Origin: Streptomyces sp. BK340
Lineage (GTDB): Bacteria > Actinomycetota > Actinomycetes > Streptomycetales > Streptomycetaceae
DNA length: 64,000 bases
Direction of reading: 5' to 3'
Assembly (NCBI RefSeq): GCF_007827595.1
Contig: NZ_VISR01000008.1
Coordinates: forward strand, 124,001-188,000
Shown here: positions 1 through 8,124 of the stretch, piece after piece
How positions within the stretch are numbered: position 1 is the first letter of the stretch
Layout: each line of letters opens with the position of its first letter
Notes under the pieces: model-generated
The model's database searches: none
The model's input: only the letters and a program-made list of their open reading frames with translations
Told to the model about the DNA's origin: nothing
Position numbers and translations under genes: made by a program

Positions 1-1389
1 CCGGACGGGCAGACGACCTGGCGGATCGCCAGGGGGGACGGCGAACTCCCAGGCACCACCTCGTGGTTCGCCTGGGCCCCGGACGGCGGCAGAGCCGCGG
101 AGGTGTCCGGCCGTACCGTACGGATCAGGGCCGCCCGGGACGGCACCGTCCTGGACGAGTGGGACGCAGGCGTGGAAGCCGGCGGTGTCTTCTGGTCTCC
201 GGACGGAGAGATGGTGGCCGTGGCGGTGCCCGACGCCGGCCGGGGGGCGAGCGCGGCGATCACGGTGTGGCGGGTCGACGGCCACACGCTGCTGCGCCGC
301 CTGCGCGTCCCCTGGGGTGCCGAGGAGATCGCCTGGCGCGCCGACAGCACCTGCTTCGCCTGGCGGTCGCCATTCAGCGGCGTGTGGATCGGTGATCCCG
401 GCTCATGGCGCCCCCGGCCACTGCCGAACGGCATCCTGCGCAGCGCCTCCTCGGACGGCGGGCGCGTGGCGGCCGTCGTGGAGGGAGGCGACGCCGTGTA
501 CCTCACGGAGCCCGGCGCCGCATCGAGAAGGGCCGTGGCGGCCCGGGACCCGAAGCCCGTGTCGGTCGCCTGGCAGCCCGGCGGGGGGCGGCTGGCCGTG
601 TCCTTCCCCGGCGGCCGCGTGGAGATCGTGGACCCCGCCTCGGGCCGCGGTACCGCCGTGATGTCCACGGCGTACGGCATGGTGGACCGGGTCCTGTGGT
701 CCCCGGACGGTTCGCTCCTCGCCACGGTCAGCCATGACTTCGTCACGGTCACCTACCGCGTCGAGGTCTGGGATCCCGCGACCGGGAGCCGCGTCGCGGT
801 GACCGAGGAGATCGAGCGCGGGACCGGCGTGCTGGCCTGGAGCGCCGACGGCCGGCATCTGGTCACCGCCGAGAAGGAGGGCCCCCTGGTGGTCCGGGAC
901 GCCTCGACCGGCCGTCGGCTGCTCGGCATCCCCGTGGGCGAGGGGGGCACCGCCGGCGCGGCCTGCTGGTCGCCCGACGGGCGTCGGCTCGCCTTCCTCG
1001 ACGGGGAGTCGGCCGTACGGATCTGCGGAGCCGACGACGGCGCACCCCTGGTGCGCTCCGCCGCCACCTACGGGAAGGCCGCCGTACTGCTGTGGTCCCC
1101 CGACGGACGCCTGCTCGCGACCGCGGGGGACGGGTGGGTCGCCTTCTGGCGGGCGGAGACGGGGGAGTGCCAGGCGGTGTCCCGGCTGGAGTGCCGGGTG
1201 CCGCTGGACGCGCGCTGGTCCGGCGACGGCCGCTCGTTCGCCGTCATCGGCGAGAACCACCGCCGCTACACCTGGTCGCTGCCCGACGGCACGGACGCCC
1301 GGCGGTGCGAAGCGCTCCTGGAGCGGTCGGCGGACGAGCTGCGCGCGCTGACCGCCGAGGAGCGCCGACGGTACGGGCTGTCCACGTGA
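1..1389 (+). CDS. WD40-like beta-propeller protein (5' end cut by window)
   Basis: The frame is open from the first base, so this is the C-terminal 462 residues of a longer protein. It carries many copies of a blade motif of the form W-(S/A)-x-D-G (WSPDG, WAPDG, WSADG, WSGDG) spaced about 40 residues apart, as in WD40/TolB-like propellers. No catalytic motif or membrane segment is visible in the part shown. Such propellers act as protein-interaction platforms. In Streptomyces they are often stand-alone or fused behind a kinase or ATPase domain, which would lie upstream of the window. A hairpin terminator follows the stop at once. Family confident; role unknown. Confidence 0.8.
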   Translation, partial: PDGQTTWRIARGDGELPGTTSWFAWAPDGGRAAEVSGRTVRIRAARDGTVLDEWDAGVEAGGVFWSPDGEMVAVAVPDAGRGASAAITVWRVDGHTLLRRLRVPWGAEEIAWRADSTCFAWRSPFSGVWIGDPGSWRPRPLPNGILRSASSDGGRVAAVVEGGDAVYLTEPGAASRRAVAARDPKPVSVAWQPGGGRLAVSFPGGRVEIVDPASGRGTAVMSTAYGMVDRVLWSPDGSLLATVSHDFVTVTYRVEVWDPATGSRVAVTEEIERGTGVLAWSADGRHLVTAEKEGPLVVRDASTGRRLLGIPVGEGGTAGAACWSPDGRRLAFLDGESAVRICGADDGAPLVRSAATYGKAAVLLWSPDGRLLATAGDGWVAFWRAETGECQAVSRLECRVPLDARWSGDGRSFAVIGENHRRYTWSLPDGTDARRCEALLERSADELRALTAEERRRYGLST

Positions 1390-1421
1390 ACGCCCCCGGC
1401 ACCGGGTGGCGCCGGGGGCGT
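1390..1421. terminator. Bidirectional hairpin terminator
   Basis: An 11-bp perfect inverted repeat (1390-1400 with 1411-1421, 10-nt loop) begins directly after the propeller stop codon and ends 9 bp before the end of the convergent malate synthase gene. There is no T-run, as is usual in Streptomyces. Confidence 0.7.
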
Positions 1422-1429
1422 GGGCGGGG

Positions 1430-3055
1430 TCAGCCGCGCAGCTGCTCGTACGCCGGCAGGGTGAGGAAGTCGGCGTAGTCGTCGTCGAGGGACACCTGGA
1501 GCAGCAGGTCGTGGGCCTGCTGCCAGTGTCCGGCCGCGAAGGCCTCCTCGCCGATCTCCTTGCGGATGGAGTCCAGTTCCTCGCCGGCGACCTTGCGGGC
1601 CAGCTCCGGGGTGGCCCTGTCGCCGTTCTCGAACTCGACGCCCGCGTTGATCCACTGCCAGATCTGGGAGCGGGAGATCTCCGCGGTGGCCGCGTCCTCC
1701 ATCAGGTTGAAGATGGCGACCGCGCCGAGCCCGCGCAGCCAGGCCTCGATGTACCGGATGCCGACCTGGACGGCGTTGACGAGCCCGTGGTAGGTCGGCT
1801 TCGCGGCCAGCGAGTCGATCGCGATGAGGTCGGCCGCCTCGACGTGGACGTCCTCGCGCAGGCGGTCCTTCTGGTTCGGCCGGTCGCCGAGGACCCGGTC
1901 GAAGGACTCCATGGCGATCGGGACGAGGTCCGGGTGGGCGACCCAGGAGCCGTCGAAGCCGTCGTTCGCCTCGCGGTCCTTGTCGGCGCGGACCTTCTCG
2001 AAGGCCACCTTGTTGACCTCGGCGTCCTTGCGGGAGGGGATGAAGGCCGCCATGCCGCCGATGGCGTGCGCACCGCGCTTGTGGCAGGTGCGGACGAGGA
2101 GTTCGGTGTACGCCCGCATGAACGGGGCGGTCATCGTCACGGCGTTGCGGTCCGGCAGGACGAACTTCGGCCCGCCGTCGCGGAAGTTCTTCACGATGGA
2201 GAACAGGTAGTCCCAGCGGCCGGCGTTCAGCCCGGAGGCGTGGTCGCGCAGTTCGTAGAGGATCTCCTCCATCTCGTACGCCGCCGTGATCGTCTCGATC
2301 AGGACGGTGGCGCGGACGGTGCCCTGCGGGATGCCGAGGTAGTCCTGCGCGAAGACGAACACCTCGTTCCACAGGCGGGCCTCGAGGTGCGACTCGGTCT
2401 TGGGCAGGTAGAAGTACGGGCCCTTGCCGAGGTCCAGCAGACGCCGGGCGTTGTGGAAGAAGTACAGGCCGAAGTCGACGAAGGCGCCGGGGACCGGCTT
2501 GCCGTCGGCGTCGACGAGGTGGCGCTCGTTCAGGTGCCAGCCGCGCGGGCGCATGACGACGGTCGCCAGCTCCTCGTTCGGGCGCAGGGCGTACGACTTG
2601 CCGGTGCGCTCGTCCGTGAAGTCGATGTGGCGGGTGTAGGCGTCGCTCAGGTTGACCTGGCCGAGGATCACGTTCTCCCAGGTGGGCGCGGAGGCGTCCT
2701 CGAAGTCGGCGAGCCAGATCCGCGCGCCGGAGTTGAGCGCGTTGATGGTCATCTTGCGGTCGGTGGGGCCGGTGATCTCGACGCGCCGGTCGTTCAGTGC
2801 GGCCGGGGCCGGGGCGACCCGCCAGGAGTCGTCCGCGCGGACGGCGGCCGTCTCCGGGAGGAAGTCGAGCGTGGAGGTGCGGGCGATCTCGGCGCGGCGC
2901 TCCGCACGGCGGGCGAGGAGTTCGTCACGGCGCGGGGTGAACCGCTGGTGCAGCTCCGCCACGAAGGCGAGCGCCGCGTCGGTGAGGACCTCCTCCTGCC
3001 GGGGCAGGGGCTCGGCGTCGACGATGGCCAGCGGGGACGGCGCTGGTGCGGACAT
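1430..3055 (-). CDS. aceB: Malate synthase A
   Basis: Condenses glyoxylate with acetyl-CoA to malate in the cytosol. At 541 residues it has the normal length of the A-type enzyme. Family blocks are visible: DFEDASAPTWEN near residue 117, RPRGWHLNERH near 167, the block LIETITAAYEMEEILYELRD in the middle, and DREANDGFDGSWVAHPDL in the C-terminal half. The ATG at 3055 lies about 90 nt downstream of a good promoter. The neighbourhood contains allantoinase and allantoicase, whose pathway releases glyoxylate, and no isocitrate lyase is nearby. The job here is therefore probably disposal of purine-derived glyoxylate rather than a classical glyoxylate bypass. A candidate AllR operator overlaps the promoter. 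Confidence 0.95.
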   Translation of the reverse strand: MSAPAPSPLAIVDAEPLPRQEEVLTDAALAFVAELHQRFTPRRDELLARRAERRAEIARTSTLDFLPETAAVRADDSWRVAPAPAALNDRRVEITGPTDRKMTINALNSGARIWLADFEDASAPTWENVILGQVNLSDAYTRHIDFTDERTGKSYALRPNEELATVVMRPRGWHLNERHLVDADGKPVPGAFVDFGLYFFHNARRLLDLGKGPYFYLPKTESHLEARLWNEVFVFAQDYLGIPQGTVRATVLIETITAAYEMEEILYELRDHASGLNAGRWDYLFSIVKNFRDGGPKFVLPDRNAVTMTAPFMRAYTELLVRTCHKRGAHAIGGMAAFIPSRKDAEVNKVAFEKVRADKDREANDGFDGSWVAHPDLVPIAMESFDRVLGDRPNQKDRLREDVHVEAADLIAIDSLAAKPTYHGLVNAVQVGIRYIEAWLRGLGAVAIFNLMEDAATAEISRSQIWQWINAGVEFENGDRATPELARKVAGEELDSIRKEIGEEAFAAGHWQQAHDLLLQVSLDDDYADFLTLPAYEQLRG

Positions 3056-3150
3056 GAGCTGTCACTTCCTTCAGCGGTGGCACCGGGTGCCTAGTGGCAC
3101 GAATAGGACAGTGAGCGCCCACTGTGCGGTCGGACGCTTCTGAGCAGTGG

Positions 3151-3179
3151 ATAGTAGTTTCCTCATCGTGGAACTTCAA
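3151..3179 (-). promoter_or_regulatory. aceB promoter with embedded AllR-type operator
   Basis: On the minus strand TTGAAG (3174-3179) and TACTAT (3151-3156) are separated by exactly 17 bp, a near-consensus vegetative promoter. The palindrome TTCC-N7-GGAA at 3159-3173 fills the spacer, so a bound repressor would block RNA polymerase. The same palindrome recurs in the allR-allB gap. Promoter read directly; the identity of the binding regulator is inferred. Confidence 0.6.
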
Positions 3180-3239
3180 TGGTTTGTTGATATCGAGATT
3201 CTCTGAGTCGAGGCAAGGTGGCGCTCGGTGCCACCCCGT

Positions 3240-3848
3240 TCACTCAAGGTGGCTCAGGTCGGCCTCCGTGTCGATGTCGTACGGCTCGGCCACGTCCGCG
3301 CACTCCACGAGGCGGACCGCCGAAGCGTGTTCCTTCAGGTAGGCGCGCGCGCCGCGGTCGCCGGTGGCGGCCGCCGAGATGCCCGTCCAGTGGGCCGCGC
3401 CGAAGAGCACCGGATGCCCGCGTACGCCGTCGTAGGCGGCCGAGACCAGCGAGGTGTCGCCCTCGTACGCGCCGAGTACCCGGGCCACCGCGTCCGGCCC
3501 GATCCCCGGCTGGTCGACCAGGCTCACCAGGGCCGCGCGCACGCCCGTACCGGCGAGCGAGCCGAGTCCGGCGCGCAGGGAGGAGCCCATGCCCTCGGCC
3601 CAGTCGGGGTTGTCGACCAGCACGCAGCCGCTCAGCTCGGCCCGCTCCCGGACGTCGTCCGCCCGCGCACCGAGGACGACGTGGATCCGGTCGCATCCGG
3701 CCGCACGCAGCACCCCGGCCGCGTGTTCGACCAGGGGGCGCCCCCGGTGCTCCAGCAGCGCCTTGGGCCGCCCGCCGAGCCGTCTGCCGCCACCCGCCGC
3801 GAGCAGCAGTCCGGCGATCTCCTCACGATGGTCCCGCTTGTCCGTCAT
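3240..3848 (-). CDS. MobA-like nucleotidyltransferase family protein
   Basis: 202 residues with the NTP-transferase signature LLAAGGGRRLGGRPKALL near residues 15-32, followed by RGRPLVEHAAGVLRAAG and a VDNPDWAEGMGSSL block. These are typical of molybdenum-cofactor cytidylyl/guanylyltransferases (MobA/MocA type), which transfer a nucleotide from NTP to molybdopterin. The Lys in the GRPKALL motif is the usual phosphate-binding residue. In other actinobacteria such genes often sit beside xanthine dehydrogenase or purine catabolism genes, so a link with the adjacent allantoin block is plausible: Mo-cofactor maturation for xanthine oxidation upstream of allantoin. No molybdoenzyme gene is in the window. 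Substrate not provable. Confidence 0.75.
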   Translation of the reverse strand: MTDKRDHREEIAGLLLAAGGGRRLGGRPKALLEHRGRPLVEHAAGVLRAAGCDRIHVVLGARADDVRERAELSGCVLVDNPDWAEGMGSSLRAGLGSLAGTGVRAALVSLVDQPGIGPDAVARVLGAYEGDTSLVSAAYDGVRGHPVLFGAAHWTGISAAATGDRGARAYLKEHASAVRLVECADVAEPYDIDTEADLSHLE

Positions 3849-3978
3849 GCGTCCTGCATACCTGACGCGGACCGCGGCAGCCGGTTCCCTTGGGCTGAAT
3901 TTCGGTCCGCGCTGTGGCGCCGCGGGACGGCGTGGCGTTTACTGACCCGCGCACGACGGCGTGCCAGGGGGGAGGGCT

Positions 3979-4305
3979 GTGTTGCAGAGCTTGGGGCAGA
4001 GGTCAGTGACCGGCAGCGACGAGGATCCGAGGGTGGCGGAACTGCGGACCGCGGTGTCCCGGCTGCGCCGCGAACTCGCCGCGCTCCCGTCCGAGTTCCC
4101 CGACCGGGGCATAGCCGAGGACGAGCTGGCCACCCTGGCCGCGATGGCCGGCGGCGGCATGCCGGAGATACCGCGCCTGCGCAGATCCCTGTTACTGATC
4201 GCCGGTGCGATCGGCTCGGTCAGCGCCCTGGCGCGCGGACTGTCGGGAGTGCGGTACGCGGTGGACCTGTTCGGGGAGCCGCCGCGCGACCGGCAGGGAG
4301 ACTGA
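3979..4305 (+). CDS. DUF5955 family protein
   Basis: A small conserved Streptomyces protein of about 108 residues and unknown function. The core reads DPRVAELRTAVSRLRRELAALP, likely helical with coiled-coil character, followed by a hydrophobic stretch (SLLLIAGAIGSVSALARGLSGV) and an acidic/basic tail. The start is uncertain. GTG 3961 has no ribosome binding site. GTG 3979 and TTG 3982 follow a GGGGGGAGG stretch closely, and GTG 4006 is also possible. It is convergent with the IclR gene. No function can be assigned. Confidence 0.65.
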   Translation: MLQSLGQRSVTGSDEDPRVAELRTAVSRLRRELAALPSEFPDRGIAEDELATLAAMAGGGMPEIPRLRRSLLLIAGAIGSVSALARGLSGVRYAVDLFGEPPRDRQGD

Positions 4306-4458
4306 ACCGGCCCTCGGCCGAGCCTCGTCGACAACTGCCACGAAAGACGGCCGCAGCCTCCTCCGGCCCGCCACGGCGCGGGCACCGGTACCGTCGCGGC
4401 CGTGGGCACGCGGACCGGCACGGCCGGGGGCCGGACCCTGGCCGGATCGCAGCCTCTC

Positions 4459-5253
4459 TCAGGCGCCCGAGCTGGCCAGCGCCTCGGAAAGCTCCACGGC
4501 GATGCCCTGCAGCACAGGCACGATCCTGTCCGTCGCCGCCTCCGTGACCCGCCCCGCAGGCCCGGAGATGGAGATCGCGGCCGCGGTGGGGGAGTCCGGC
4601 ACGGGCACCGCGAGGCAGCGGACGCCGATCTCCTGCTCGTTGTCGTCCACGGCGTACCCCAGCCGCCGCACGTCCTCCAGCGCGGCCAGGAAACCGTCCG
4701 GCGTGGTGATGGTCTTCTCCGTCGCGGCCGGCATACCCGTGCGGGCGAGAAGCGCGCGCACCTCGTCGTCCGGCACGCCGGCCAGCAGCGCCTTGCCCAC
4801 GCCCGTCGAGTGCGGCAGGACCCGCCGCCCCACCTCGGTGAACATCCGCATCGAGTGCTTGGACGGCACCTGCGCCACGTACACGATCTCGTCGCCGTCC
4901 AGCAGCGCCATGTTCGCCGTCTCGCCGGTCTCCTCGACCAGCCGGGCGAGGTACGGCCGCGCCCAGGTGCCGAGCAGTCGGGACGCGGACTCGCCGAGCC
5001 GGATCAGCCGCGGGCCGAGCGCGTACCGCCGGTTCGGCTGCTGGCGTACGTAGCCGCAGGCCACCAGGGTGCGCATCAGGCGGTGGATGGTGGGCAGGGG
5101 CAGCCCGCTGGTGGCGGACAGCTCGCTGAGGCCGACCTCGCCGCCGGCGTCCGCCATCCGCTCGAGCAGATCGAAGGCACGCTCCAGTGACTGGACCCCG
5201 CCGCTGGCGGAGGACTTGGCGGAGTCGTTGGTGCTGGCGCTGGACGTCGGCAC
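4459..5253 (-). CDS. allR: IclR-family regulator of allantoin metabolism (AllR type)
   Basis: 264 residues: a short Ser-rich leader, a winged helix-turn-helix (about 20-85, including GEVGLSELSATSGLPLPTIH) and an IclR effector domain (about 100-255). It lies divergent from allantoinase with a 274-bp shared gap that holds repeated TTCC-N7-GGAA palindromes. In Streptomyces coelicolor an IclR regulator of this genomic position (AllR) is known to repress allantoin genes and to respond to pathway intermediates. Assignment to that protein is by family and context. It probably also controls aceB, given the shared palindrome, and likely represses itself. Confidence 0.85.
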   Translation of the reverse strand: MPTSSASTNDSAKSSASGGVQSLERAFDLLERMADAGGEVGLSELSATSGLPLPTIHRLMRTLVACGYVRQQPNRRYALGPRLIRLGESASRLLGTWARPYLARLVEETGETANMALLDGDEIVYVAQVPSKHSMRMFTEVGRRVLPHSTGVGKALLAGVPDDEVRALLARTGMPAATEKTITTPDGFLAALEDVRRLGYAVDDNEQEIGVRCLAVPVPDSPTAAAISISGPAGRVTEAATDRIVPVLQGIAVELSEALASSGA

Positions 5254-5354
5254 GGCGCGTTCCTTTCGGGACTGGCAGGAAGGGCAGAAGCCTACCCGGC
5301 AGTCGGTTGACTCCCTGCTCGTACGTAGCTACGTTCTGCTTGCTGGAATTCTAA

Positions 5355-5369
5355 TTCCGCTTTGTGGAA
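5355..5369. promoter_or_regulatory. Candidate AllR operator 1
   Basis: A perfect TTCC-GCTTTGT-GGAA palindrome about 100 bp upstream of the allR start. It overlaps a second dyad, GGAATT-CT-AATTCC (5345-5358). It has the same arm and spacing pattern as the aceB site at 3159-3173. Confidence 0.55.
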
Positions 5370-5463
5370 ATGTCCAGAGTGGGCACTCGTGCGGTGCTGC
5401 CCAGGAGTGTGCCTCTTGACGGCGGGGTGGCGGGAGTGAAGACTCCTTCAACAGAACGTTGAA

Positions 5464-5498
5464 TTCCGTTACGTGGGTGTAAATCCCGTTTCCTGGAA
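5464..5498. promoter_or_regulatory. Candidate AllR operators 2 and 3 upstream of allB
   Basis: Two degenerate copies of the TTCC-N7-GGAA element (5464-5478 with arms TTCC/GGGT, and 5484-5498 with arms TCCC/GGAA). Their centres are 20 bp apart, about two helical turns, and they end 29 bp before the allB start. The spacing suggests cooperative binding by an IclR tetramer. Confidence 0.45.
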
Positions 5499-5527
5499 GT
5501 AAAACGGCGGCAGAGAGAGGGGTTCGG

Positions 5528-6865
5528 GTGTCCGACGCTGAACTGGTGCTGCGCTCGACGCGTGTCATCACTCCGGAAGGGGCACGGGCCGCCACGGTCA
5601 CCGTGTCCGCAGGCAGGATCACGGCCGTACTGCCGTACGACGCCGAGGTCCCGGCCACCGCACGCCTGGAGGACTTCGGCGACCACGTCCTGCTGCCCGG
5701 CCTGGTGGACACCCACGTACACGTCAACGACCCGGGCCGCACCGAGTGGGAGGGCTTCTGGACCGCCACGCGCGCGGCGGCGGCCGGCGGCATCACCACC
5801 CTCGTCGACATGCCCCTCAATTCCCTCCCGCCGACCACCACGGTCGAGAACCTGCGGGTCAAGCAGAAGGTGGCCGTCGACAAGGCGCACATCGACGTCG
5901 GTTTCTGGGGCGGCGCCCTGCCCGGCAACGTCAAGGACCTTCGCCCGCTGCACGACGCGGGGGTCTTCGGCTTCAAGGCGTTCCTGTCGCCGTCGGGTGT
6001 GGACGAGTTCCCGCACCTCGACCAGGAACAGCTCGCCCGGTCCCTGGCGGAGATCGCCGGTTTCGACGGCCTCCTGATCGTCCACGCGGAGGACCCGCAC
6101 CACCTCGCCGCCGCCCCGCAGCACGGCGGCCCCAAGTACGCCGACTTCCTCGCCTCCCGGCCGCGCGACGCCGAGGACACGGCCATCGCGAACCTCGTCG
6201 CGCAGGCCAAGCGGCTGAACGCACGCGTGCACATCCTGCACCTGTCCTCCAGCGACGCCCTGCCGCTGATCGCCGCCGCCCGGGCCGAGGGCATCCGGGT
6301 CACGGTCGAGACCTGCCCGCACTACCTGACGCTCACCGCCGAGGAAGTCCCCGACGGCGCCAGTGAGTTCAAGTGCTGCCCGCCCATCCGTGAGTCCGCC
6401 AACCAGGACCTGCTCTGGCAGGCGCTGGCCGACGGCACCATCGACTGCGTCGTCACCGACCACTCGCCCTCGACGGCCGACCTGAAGACCGACGACTTCG
6501 CCACCGCCTGGGGCGGCATCTCCGGGCTCCAGCTGAGCCTGTCGGCCGTGTGGACCGAGGCCCGCAGGCGCGGCCACGGCCTGGAGGACGTGGTCCGCTG
6601 GATGTCCACGCGCACGGCAGCCCTGGTCGGCCTGCGCGACAAGGGCGCCATCGAGGCCGGACGCGACGCCGACTTCGCCGTCCTCGCCCCCGACGAGACC
6701 TTCACCGTCGACCCGGCCGGCCTCCAGCACCGCAACCGGGTCACCGCGTACGCAGGCAAGACCCTGTACGGCGTCGTGAAGTCCACCTGGCTGCGCGGCG
6801 AGCGCATCGTCGCGGAAGGCGAGTTCACCGAGCCGAAGGGCCGACTCCTCTCCCGCCCCCAGTAA
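5528..6865 (+). CDS. allB: Allantoinase
   Basis: Hydrolyses allantoin to allantoate, the first committed step of allantoin use. 445 residues, normal for the amidohydrolase-superfamily enzyme. Visible active-site features are H63-x-H65 in VDTHVHVNDPG, the Lys at 150 in FGFKAFLS (usually carbamylated to bridge two zinc ions), H186 in IVHAEDPHH, the CPHYLT block near 263, and DHSP near 311. GTG 5528 is preceded by a purine-rich GAGAGAGGGG ribosome site. It is followed 53 bp later by allantoicase, forming an operon. Expression is probably controlled by the operators just upstream. Confidence 0.95.
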   Translation: MSDAELVLRSTRVITPEGARAATVTVSAGRITAVLPYDAEVPATARLEDFGDHVLLPGLVDTHVHVNDPGRTEWEGFWTATRAAAAGGITTLVDMPLNSLPPTTTVENLRVKQKVAVDKAHIDVGFWGGALPGNVKDLRPLHDAGVFGFKAFLSPSGVDEFPHLDQEQLARSLAEIAGFDGLLIVHAEDPHHLAAAPQHGGPKYADFLASRPRDAEDTAIANLVAQAKRLNARVHILHLSSSDALPLIAAARAEGIRVTVETCPHYLTLTAEEVPDGASEFKCCPPIRESANQDLLWQALADGTIDCVVTDHSPSTADLKTDDFATAWGGISGLQLSLSAVWTEARRRGHGLEDVVRWMSTRTAALVGLRDKGAIEAGRDADFAVLAPDETFTVDPAGLQHRNRVTAYAGKTLYGVVKSTWLRGERIVAEGEFTEPKGRLLSRPQ

Positions 6866-6918
6866 GCCACCCTCCGCACCCGCATCCCGCCGACTCCCGA
6901 AAGGAACCCCTGATCACC

Positions 6919-8034
6919 GTGACGGCGATACTCAGCTTCACCGGCGACGCGAACCCCTACGGAGGAGGCGACCCGTACGCGGACTACCGCACCGCCGACT
7001 TCCCCTTCACCCAGTACGCCAACCTCGCCGACCGGCAGCTCGGCGCCGGAGTCATCGCCGCCAACGACGAGTTCTTCGCCCAGCGGGAGAACCTCCTGCT
7101 GCCCGGGGCGGCCGAGTTCGACCCCGAGCACTTCGGCCACAAGGGCAAGATCATGGACGGCTGGGAGACCCGGCGCCGGCGCGGCGTCTCCGCCGAGCAC
7201 CCCTGGCCCACGGCCGAGGACCACGACTGGGCGCTGGTCCGCCTCGGCGCGCCGGGTGTCGTGCGCGGCATCGTCGTCGACACGGCCCACTTCCGCGGCA
7301 ACTACCCGCAGGCGGTGTCGGTCGAGGGTGCCTCGGTCCCCGGTTCCCCGTCGCCCGAGGAGCTGCTGTCCGACGACGTGAAGTGGACGACGCTGGTGCC
7401 GCGCACGGCGGTGGGCGGCCACGCGGCGAACGGCTTCGCCGTCTCGGTCGAACAGCGCTTCACCCACCTGCGCGTCAACCAGCACCCCGACGGCGGCATC
7501 GCGCGCCTGCGCGTGTACGGCGAGGTCGTGCCCGACCCCGAGTGGCTGTCGGTCCTGGGCACCTTCGACGTGGTCGCGCTGGAGAACGGCGGCCAGGTCG
7601 AGGACGCCTCGAACCTCTTCTACTCCCCGGCCACCAACACCATCCAGCCGGGCCGTTCGCGCAAGATGGACGACGGCTGGGAGACGCGCCGCCGCCGCGA
7701 CCAGGGCAACGACTGGATCCGCTACCGGCTGGCCGCCCAGTCCCAGATCCGCGCGATCGAGATCGACACGGCCTACCTGAAGGGCAACAGCGCCGGCTGG
7801 GCGTCGGTCTCCGTCAAGGACGGCGAGGACGGCGACTGGACCGAGATCCTCCCGCGCACCCGCCTCCAGCCCGACACCGACCACCGCTTCGTCCTCCCGC
7901 AGCCGGCCGTCGGCACGCACGCGCGCGTGGACATCTTCCCCGACGGCGGTATCTCCCGCCTGCGGCTGTACGGCACCCTGACGGAGCAGGGCACGACAGC
8001 CCTGTCGACACGCCACCAGGAGCTGGGCGGCTGA
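6919..8034 (+). CDS. alc: Allantoicase
   Basis: Cleaves allantoate to (S)-ureidoglycolate and urea. About 371 residues built from two similar beta-jelly-roll halves. The signature KIMDGWETRRRR near residue 75 recurs as RKMDDGWETRRRR near residue 250, and each half contains a DGGI(A/S)RLR(V/L)YG block, showing the internal duplication typical of this family. The start is set at GTG 6919 (protein MTAILSFTGD...). An AAAGGA motif 15 nt upstream is somewhat far, so a CTG/ATC start a few codons earlier cannot be excluded. It is second in the allB operon and ends at a strong convergent terminator. Confidence 0.93.
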   Translation: MTAILSFTGDANPYGGGDPYADYRTADFPFTQYANLADRQLGAGVIAANDEFFAQRENLLLPGAAEFDPEHFGHKGKIMDGWETRRRRGVSAEHPWPTAEDHDWALVRLGAPGVVRGIVVDTAHFRGNYPQAVSVEGASVPGSPSPEELLSDDVKWTTLVPRTAVGGHAANGFAVSVEQRFTHLRVNQHPDGGIARLRVYGEVVPDPEWLSVLGTFDVVALENGGQVEDASNLFYSPATNTIQPGRSRKMDDGWETRRRRDQGNDWIRYRLAAQSQIRAIEIDTAYLKGNSAGWASVSVKDGEDGDWTEILPRTRLQPDTDHRFVLPQPAVGTHARVDIFPDGGISRLRLYGTLTEQGTTALSTRHQELGG

Positions 8035-8050
8035 TCGGCGCCCGCGCGCG

Positions 8051-8091
8051 CGTGGGGCGCACCGGCCGGGACAGCACCGGTGCGCCCCACG
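8051..8091. terminator. Bidirectional terminator between alc and SDR gene
   Basis: A 15-bp perfect GC-rich stem (8051-8065 with 8077-8091, 11-nt loop) lies midway between two convergent genes. Confidence 0.8.
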
Positions 8092-8124
8092 TCTCCTCTC
8101 AGGACGGGCGTGGTCCGCTAAGGC

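Noticed and set aside
1406..3094. Long plus-strand open frame opposite malate synthase (562 codons)
   Set aside because: It is the antisense of aceB; the GC bias at third positions keeps the opposite frames open. No family resemblance.
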